Made by a program: the position numbers and the translations under genes
Assembly (NCBI GenBank): GCA_009823395.1
Contig: CM020502.1
Coordinates: 19,673,944-19,737,943, forward strand
DNA length: 64,000 bases
Direction: 5' to 3'
Source: Thamnaconus septentrionalis
Taxonomy: Eukaryota; Chordata; Actinopteri; Tetraodontiformes; Monacanthidae
Notes under the pieces: generated by a model
Database searches by the model: none
The model's input: the letters and a program-made list of their open reading frames with translations, nothing else
Told to the model about the DNA's origin: nothing
In this document: positions 58,736 to 64,000 of the stretch, one piece after another
Layout: the number at the start of each line of letters is the position of its first letter
How positions within the stretch are numbered: the stretch's first letter is position 1

Positions 58736-61700
58736 TTTCTATTATGATATTTAGGTTTTGTGCAATTCTAGGGTAATGGAAATGTGCCATCAATTTCAGC
58801 GGTTTTTCACACTTTCTATATATGCAGTCAATGTAGTAGTATAGAAATATCCGCCTGCATGCAAACAGGCCGCTCTTTGTGAGCTATTGCATTAGCAGCT
58901 GTTTGACCCAGAACTCCAGGTCTGGTTCTCATTTGGCTCCGTGTTTCGCTCAGCATTCCCGCTCTGCTCTCTGGCCAGAGCCTGCCAGGGCTTTCCACAT
59001 TCATTCTTTTATGTCCAGAGCTGAAATGTATAGTTTTAAAATTGTTTAAATTTGACAAACTAATGTTGGTCTTGTAGCTCCTCCCAGACTGCGTGTGAAC
59101 TGCAGACTGTGAGTCATCCCACATGAAGCTATTCTAGAGCTTGATTTGTCTTTTCGTAATCTTTCTGACCCCAAATGTTTTAATAACTGCACACTGCATA
59201 AATCCAACATTTCCTTCATTGTTCACACGATATTCTGCATCCTATAGTCGTCCTTACAGACTCCCCCGCACTTTCTTCACCAGCCCTCCTCCTTGTTGTA
59301 TTCACACGCACAAACATCTGTCTCATACGCTCTAACTTTGCCCCACTTTGACTCCCACTGCTGTTCTTTCATAATAATGATGCAGCCCGGAAGCCGACTG
59401 CAGCGTCCCTGTCACTCAGCAGCCAACTTGGCCACAAAACTGCTGACTCGGCTGTTTACTACTCAAAGATTTGATTCTAATGGGGACTGTCGTTCTCTCA
59501 GTCTTCAATATTGAGGGCTAAATGAGCAATGGCATGCAACAAACCGCATCATTCAGTTTGCACACTATTAAATTGACTCCAGCAGCAGTATTTGGGGAGG
59601 TCTGCAAGATCCATTTATATTGTGGCTGCAATATTCTTTAACGCTCCCATATTCAACACTGAGCTTTGCAGGCAAATACAATGATTGTATAGAATCAACA
59701 CATAACTTCCATTTATTTACATATCACAGCGTTTTTTGCATTTAGATTTCAACTATGAAGAGATCCTGGATGATTAAGAGATGTGAAACTAGATAATGCT
59801 GTAGTGTTGACGTTCCTTTGTCATTTTGTTCCAAGTGCGCTTTATTCTCAAGTGGTTTGCTGGTCAGGAACCAGATGGCAGTCACCTACGGCCTTCAGAG
59901 TCCACATACTCTTAAGACAACGCCATGAATATTGAATGAGCGGCAGGAAGCACACACTGTACCCTCATTTTGCAGGCGTCCCGTGCACACATTCTCTAAA
60001 ATCAGGTCATGGCACGGCTGAATGTGTTGGACGCTGCAACCTTTATCCAGCCAGAGATGCTGCTCACGTGTGTTTCGGTGTCAGCAGGGCAGCTGGCAGT
60101 TAAAGGAATTACAGGTTATTTTTGCAGCCGGAGATTTCTCTTCTCAGAAGGAAAGTCAAAGCAGCACTGCTGCAGCCTTTACGTTCAGCAGCTACCGGAT
60201 AAATGTTTATTTACATTTCTCTGATGTTTTATCAGATTTAACATGTCTGCTTTTGTAGAGCACATACCGTAGCAGTGTTGCTCACCGCTCACTGTCCTTT
60301 CAATGCTTTTTGTTGACAGTAGCTGCGTTTCCATCTAAACTTTGAAAAACTTTGCAAATATCACTAAAAAAGTTTTGATGCTCTCACGAGGTGATTTTTC
60401 AGATGTATCGATATCGCAAAAGTATCATGGGAAGACATTTTTCGCATTTACACGTCAGCAGATGTGACGTATAGGGTCAGGTGACCAGTTAACTTCAAAT
60501 GAAAATGGCGCGTTATGTTTGGACGGAGGAGGAGACGGAACATTTTTTACTAGTAATCAAAGAGAAAAAGAAAAACATACATTCTTGACAGCAACCATAC
60601 GTAAACAAACAAAAGCTAACGTAATTCTCGTAAAATCTCGCAGAATGAGATTTTTCGAGAATTGTGGCTTATGCGCTTTGGGCCATTCAATGGAAACACC
60701 TGCAAATCGCAATTGTACTTTATTGGAATTTTCAAAATATGGCCTTTATTTTGTGAAAAACTGTCATGGAAACACAGCTAGAGAGTGAGACACACACTTA
60801 CAGCTTTGGACAAGCACCTTGCAGATAAGTTTGGTTTTGACATGTTCTTTGTTGTTGTTTAGTGTGAAAAACATATTCTTTTACAACACTGCAAAAACAA
60901 AAGGAAAGTCTTTAATGTTTTTCCTGTGCATGGCAGTTAGAGCACCACTCAGGTCAGAGTGTCAACAGTGTTTGTGTTCATCTCGCTTGAAACTGGAGTT
61001 GCACCCTTGAGTGGGGAAAGGGAGTGCAGTCAAAACTAAAGTGTCCTCAGGGAGCGCTTTCTTGAGCTTCACCGTTTGCACGTCATGTACAGAGAAATAA
61101 TTATAATGATATTACATTAACATAGTCATTCAGTTTCCACCGTGACATACAAGCGGCGTTGTCAATTTCCTTTAGGGATATTGCCGAGAACACATTCAAG
61201 CTGCTTTTTCATTTTGTAAATCAAATGAAATTGAAGAAATGTTCAGTTTTAAGTGTCCTGCGACAGGAAAGAGCAGCCGGCTAAAGGCCACATGTCTGCA
61301 TGAGCGTCAGCGGCCGGTAAAGGTTGCCGCTTGAACACATGCTCCTGTGTCGAGGTTTATTCCGGGAGAAATACTCACAAGCTCTATTTTTGCTGCGGGG
61401 AAAAAAGAAAAGGTTGTTTGTTCTTGATCAGTGCCGCCCTTCCTTTTCCCTGCCTGCTCCACCAAAGGCCTGGACTAAAGCCCAGATGCATTATGGGATA
61501 GGGAGGGATTCTCGCAACCTCTGACGAGCAGAGCTAACGAGAGCTTAATGGGGCAAAGTTTTGTTGTTGTTTCGAAATTTGGTAAATCTCTAATGAAGCC
61601 AATTACTTCCTTCATCCGCTGAGCTACAGACCATTAATATCACGTCGGAACACTTTTATGGTGCCTTTTATAGATTGTATTACCCTCAGATCAGGCTCAA

Positions 61701-61822
61701 ATAATAAATCTAAGACTCCTGTTTTAGGTTAAGCAACCCCTGATTTACGATTGTGAAAGCAGTGGCCTAACAGTGCGGCTTCATGACTACGCTGCTGCGA
61801 TCACTCATTTTACCAGAACTGC
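58736..61822. repeat. 3.1 kb tandem duplication, copy B
   Basis: Head-to-tail copy of 55629-58735 ending CCAGAACTGC at 61822. Its first about 55 bp are the cut-off end of the MITE that is complete at 55208-55692. Differences from copy A are few and often in homopolymers. Confidence 0.95.
60319..60780 (+). mobile_element. Myb-bearing MITE family, full copy in duplication copy B
   Basis: Duplicate of 57225-57684. Retains the family-typical GGCTTATGCGC block that copy A has lost. Confidence 0.82.
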
Positions 61823-62836
61823 TATTTAACATCAGTAGATGCTGTGGTTTCGCTTGTAACCGTTCCTACTTTTTGATGAATGCACCATGAGAAGCTCAAA
61901 GGTCATCCATGGCTTTAGAACAGTTGGCTGAGGTCGAGTGAAGAATAGGCTCAAGATCATCTCTAGTAGCTTCAGCTTTTGCTGTTTTTATTCGAGTTTC
62001 TCTCGCTATACATAAGTTTATATGCAGTTTTTCATTCCAAACTACAATGTCTCTCGATCCATGTTTACACTTGAATGTTGTTGGGTCGCTGCGGAGTCAT
62101 GGATCTGCGTGCCCTTTGCCTCCTGCTGGCTGGCAACACAATATTGCTGCTCTACTGAACTCCTCCAGGCCTCGGGGATGATTAAGCATTCCAGCTCTCG
62201 GCTTGTCGGCCCCGTTTGGACCTGAGAAATTGGTCGGGGGCAATACGTGTACAATGTTGAATATGCCCCGTAGCTCCACCAGAGACCCAGTTCTGCCAGT
62301 GCACTTTACACTGGAGCATTCGCTGCAGCTATCTGCACTGCAGCAGGGATTTTTTTCACCCCCCTCCCTCTGGTTCTCAGGATGGTTCTGACTATGCTGG
62401 CTGCCCTCTTAAGCCCTGTGGAGTCGGGAGTGGGTGTGAGCGGAGCGAGATCACAGCACTGCACCAGGCCATTTCCCCTTTCACTTTGTTCACATCAATG
62501 AGAGCCAGGGCAAAAAAAAAAAAAAAAGAACGGGGGAGAGAGGAAAATGAGGAGTGGGGAGGAGGGGAGGTGAGTGCAACAAAGGCCAAGAGAAAGGAGC
62601 AGAGAGGAGGAGAGAGGAGGAGGAGGGCACAGAGCGGCGCCGTTTGTCCGAGGCCACTGAATGAAATCTTTATCTTTGGCAATGTGGAAACAGGCGACTT
62701 CTGCCTTCTCTCATTTGTTCAGTCGCTTTCTCGAACCCAAGCTCCTCTTCTGCGCACCTTTTATCATGATCTCTCCTCACTCTGCTCGACTGTCTCACCC
62801 TGTTCCTGTATCCTCCCTCCTCTCCACTGTGTAGTC

Positions 62837-62849
62837 AGCCCCCTAGTGG
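62837..62849 (-). promoter_or_regulatory. CTCF-like motif in macf1 intron
   Basis: On the - strand reads CCACTAGGGGGCT, close to the CTCF core. Confidence 0.45.
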
Positions 62850-62870
62850 TGGACAGGGAACTGTGTCTAC

Positions 62871-62922
<52 letters not shown>

Positions 62923-62954
62923 CACTCTCTCTCTCACACACACACACTCACACA

Positions 62955-63001
<47 letters not shown>
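62871..63001. repeat. compound CA / CTCA / CT microsatellite
   Basis: CA repeats interrupted by CTCA and CTCTCT units, about 130 nt. Confidence 0.93.
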
Positions 63002-63004
<3 letters not shown>

Positions 63005-64000
63005 TTGGATTTTCTTGACACCTTGCCGCTGGAACAACAGGAGTGCTGTGTCTCTGTAAGTGCAAGTTTGAGGTGACAGTCAGGGAAAGGAAGAAAAATG
63101 GTAGCTCTTATATGTCTTATATGTTATTCGCATTAACAGGCTACATTCTTCTTTCCAGTCTCACAGGATTTAGTGTCCAAATAGCTCTTTCTCCAGAACA
63201 CTCGCTTTCAACTTCCTGCAGAAATTGATGACAAACTGATTCCACATGTTCGGACGGGGACAAGAACGAGGCGACAACAGGCTGTTGAACCGTTGTCACT
63301 GGTCTGTGAAAGGCATCAGTGAGGTACCATCATTAGTGACTGATTTCTAAAACTGCTTTAGGAGTTACTTGTAAAGGGACACTGAAAAGAAAGCAAAAGA
63401 AGTCAAGTATTGACTTTTTAAAAAAAAAATCCTGACAGGGTAGAGACATACAGAGAAATATTGTTAAAGTGGAATTTATATGACAACATAGTCTTGCCTG
63501 CTGAACCATTGTAAAGGTCTTTACACACTGGCAGTGAATTTCCACAGAGCGAAAAAGTGGCTGTTATTTTTTCACTCTTGTGTCAAATTTTGCAGAGGTA
63601 AAAAGGTGAACAGCTGGACCTAATTACTAATTACTAGACAACGGGGCTTGGTCTCATTTATTACTAAAACAGAATATAGCCTATTAGCCTTATATTAATG
63701 CCTCACCTAAGACATGTAGCAAAATGCTGTTCTGGATCAATCGGCTCTCAGTACTTTGTTCTGTCCCTCTGCAAACGTGGAGCCAGTTGAAGGAGCAGTC
63801 CTTCAAATTGTCTGACGGATATTCTGAAGTGAAGGTGTGTAAGGACCTTTACTTTATATGGATGAAAACTACTGCATTCATATTATGATGCTATGAAAAT
63901 CTATTACCAGGTTCTTGAGTAGGTGCTGCCTGTTGTCTAAGTACCCTTTCACCCTGTACCAAGTCTGTCAGAATGCCACATTAACATGCAGTGAGGAAAA

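Larger units (their letters stand above)
40615..64000 (+). other. macf1: macf1 first shared intron (continues past the window)
   Basis: At least 23.4 kb with no recognisable MACF1 exon. It holds MITE copies, two large tandem duplications, many microsatellites (including 42917-42986, 45716-45761, 46241-46279, 47082-47126, 55098-55171 and 62871-63001) and two CTCF-like motifs. A conserved-looking AT-rich stretch at 58480-58560 is duplicated at about 61570-61650. Confidence 0.7.
61823..64000. other. distal macf1 intron segment
   Basis: No exon seen. Contains an A-run and GGAG-rich stretch at 62512-62630, a compound CA/CTCA repeat at 62871-63001 and a CTCF-like motif at 62837. Confidence 0.6.

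Noticed and set aside
62486..63076. 196-codon plus-strand frame with His-Thr repeats
   Set aside because: About a third of it is the CA microsatellite read as His-Thr; the rest lacks similarity to any family I know.
40615..64000. Search for the MACF1 calponin-homology exon (ERDRVQKKTF type)
   Set aside because: No frame with this sequence between acceptor and donor sites was seen, so the shared exon must lie beyond the right edge.

Overview
This is a piece of ray-finned (teleost) fish nuclear genome. The evidence is vertebrate-type split genes with long introns, abundant (GT)n/(CA)n microsatellites, typical fish Tc1-like and hAT-like miniature transposons, and CpG-rich promoters. There are no prokaryotic-style gene arrays. 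All recognisable genes are on the + strand, in the order rnf19b, ndufs5, macf1 (5' part only). From memory of the human map, RNF19B, NDUFS5 and MACF1 all lie on chromosome 1p, with NDUFS5 directly next to MACF1.

Layout. 1-2100 is upstream sequence with no confident gene. 2100-18900 holds rnf19b, a membrane-anchored RBR-type E3 ubiquitin ligase. Its nine coding exons (3118-3797, 12350-12549, 14004-14148, 14239-14401, 14915-15029, 15114-15254, 15340-15529, 15630-15764, 16344-16791) join in frame to 738 residues, and a long 3'UTR follows. 19100-22770 holds ndufs5, a 106-residue twin-CX9C subunit of respiratory complex I, in two coding exons (20275-20490, 22587-22691) behind a probable noncoding first exon. 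From about 25.1 kb to the right edge lies the 5' end of macf1 (spectraplakin). A CpG-rich noncoding exon ends at 25628, a first coding exon (ATG 32377) ends at 32602, and a second, alternative promoter and first coding exon (ATG 40521) ends at 40614. Both coding first exons end with one base of a split codon, so both can splice to the same downstream exon. That exon, and the calponin-homology exons, lie beyond the window. 40.6-64 kb is therefore intron.

The macf1 intron carries two back-to-back tandem duplications: 2.73 kb units at 48024-50750/50751-53494, and 3.1 kb units at 55629-58735/58736-61822. The copies differ largely by one-base changes in homopolymers, so assembly artefact must be weighed against recent duplication. 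A miniature transposon family of about 460-540 bp recurs at least seven times across the window. Some copies still carry the start of a Myb/SANT-like reading frame, which suggests an internally deleted DNA transposon. A Tc1-like element nested in a hAT-like element is present in both 2.73 kb units. Several CTCF-type motifs lie near the promoters and in the introns.

I did not find a convincing novel multigene system. The points most worth a second look are the phase-matched alternative macf1 promoters with a nearby CTCF motif, the Myb-bearing repeat family, the tandem duplications, and a strong-context upstream ORF in rnf19b.
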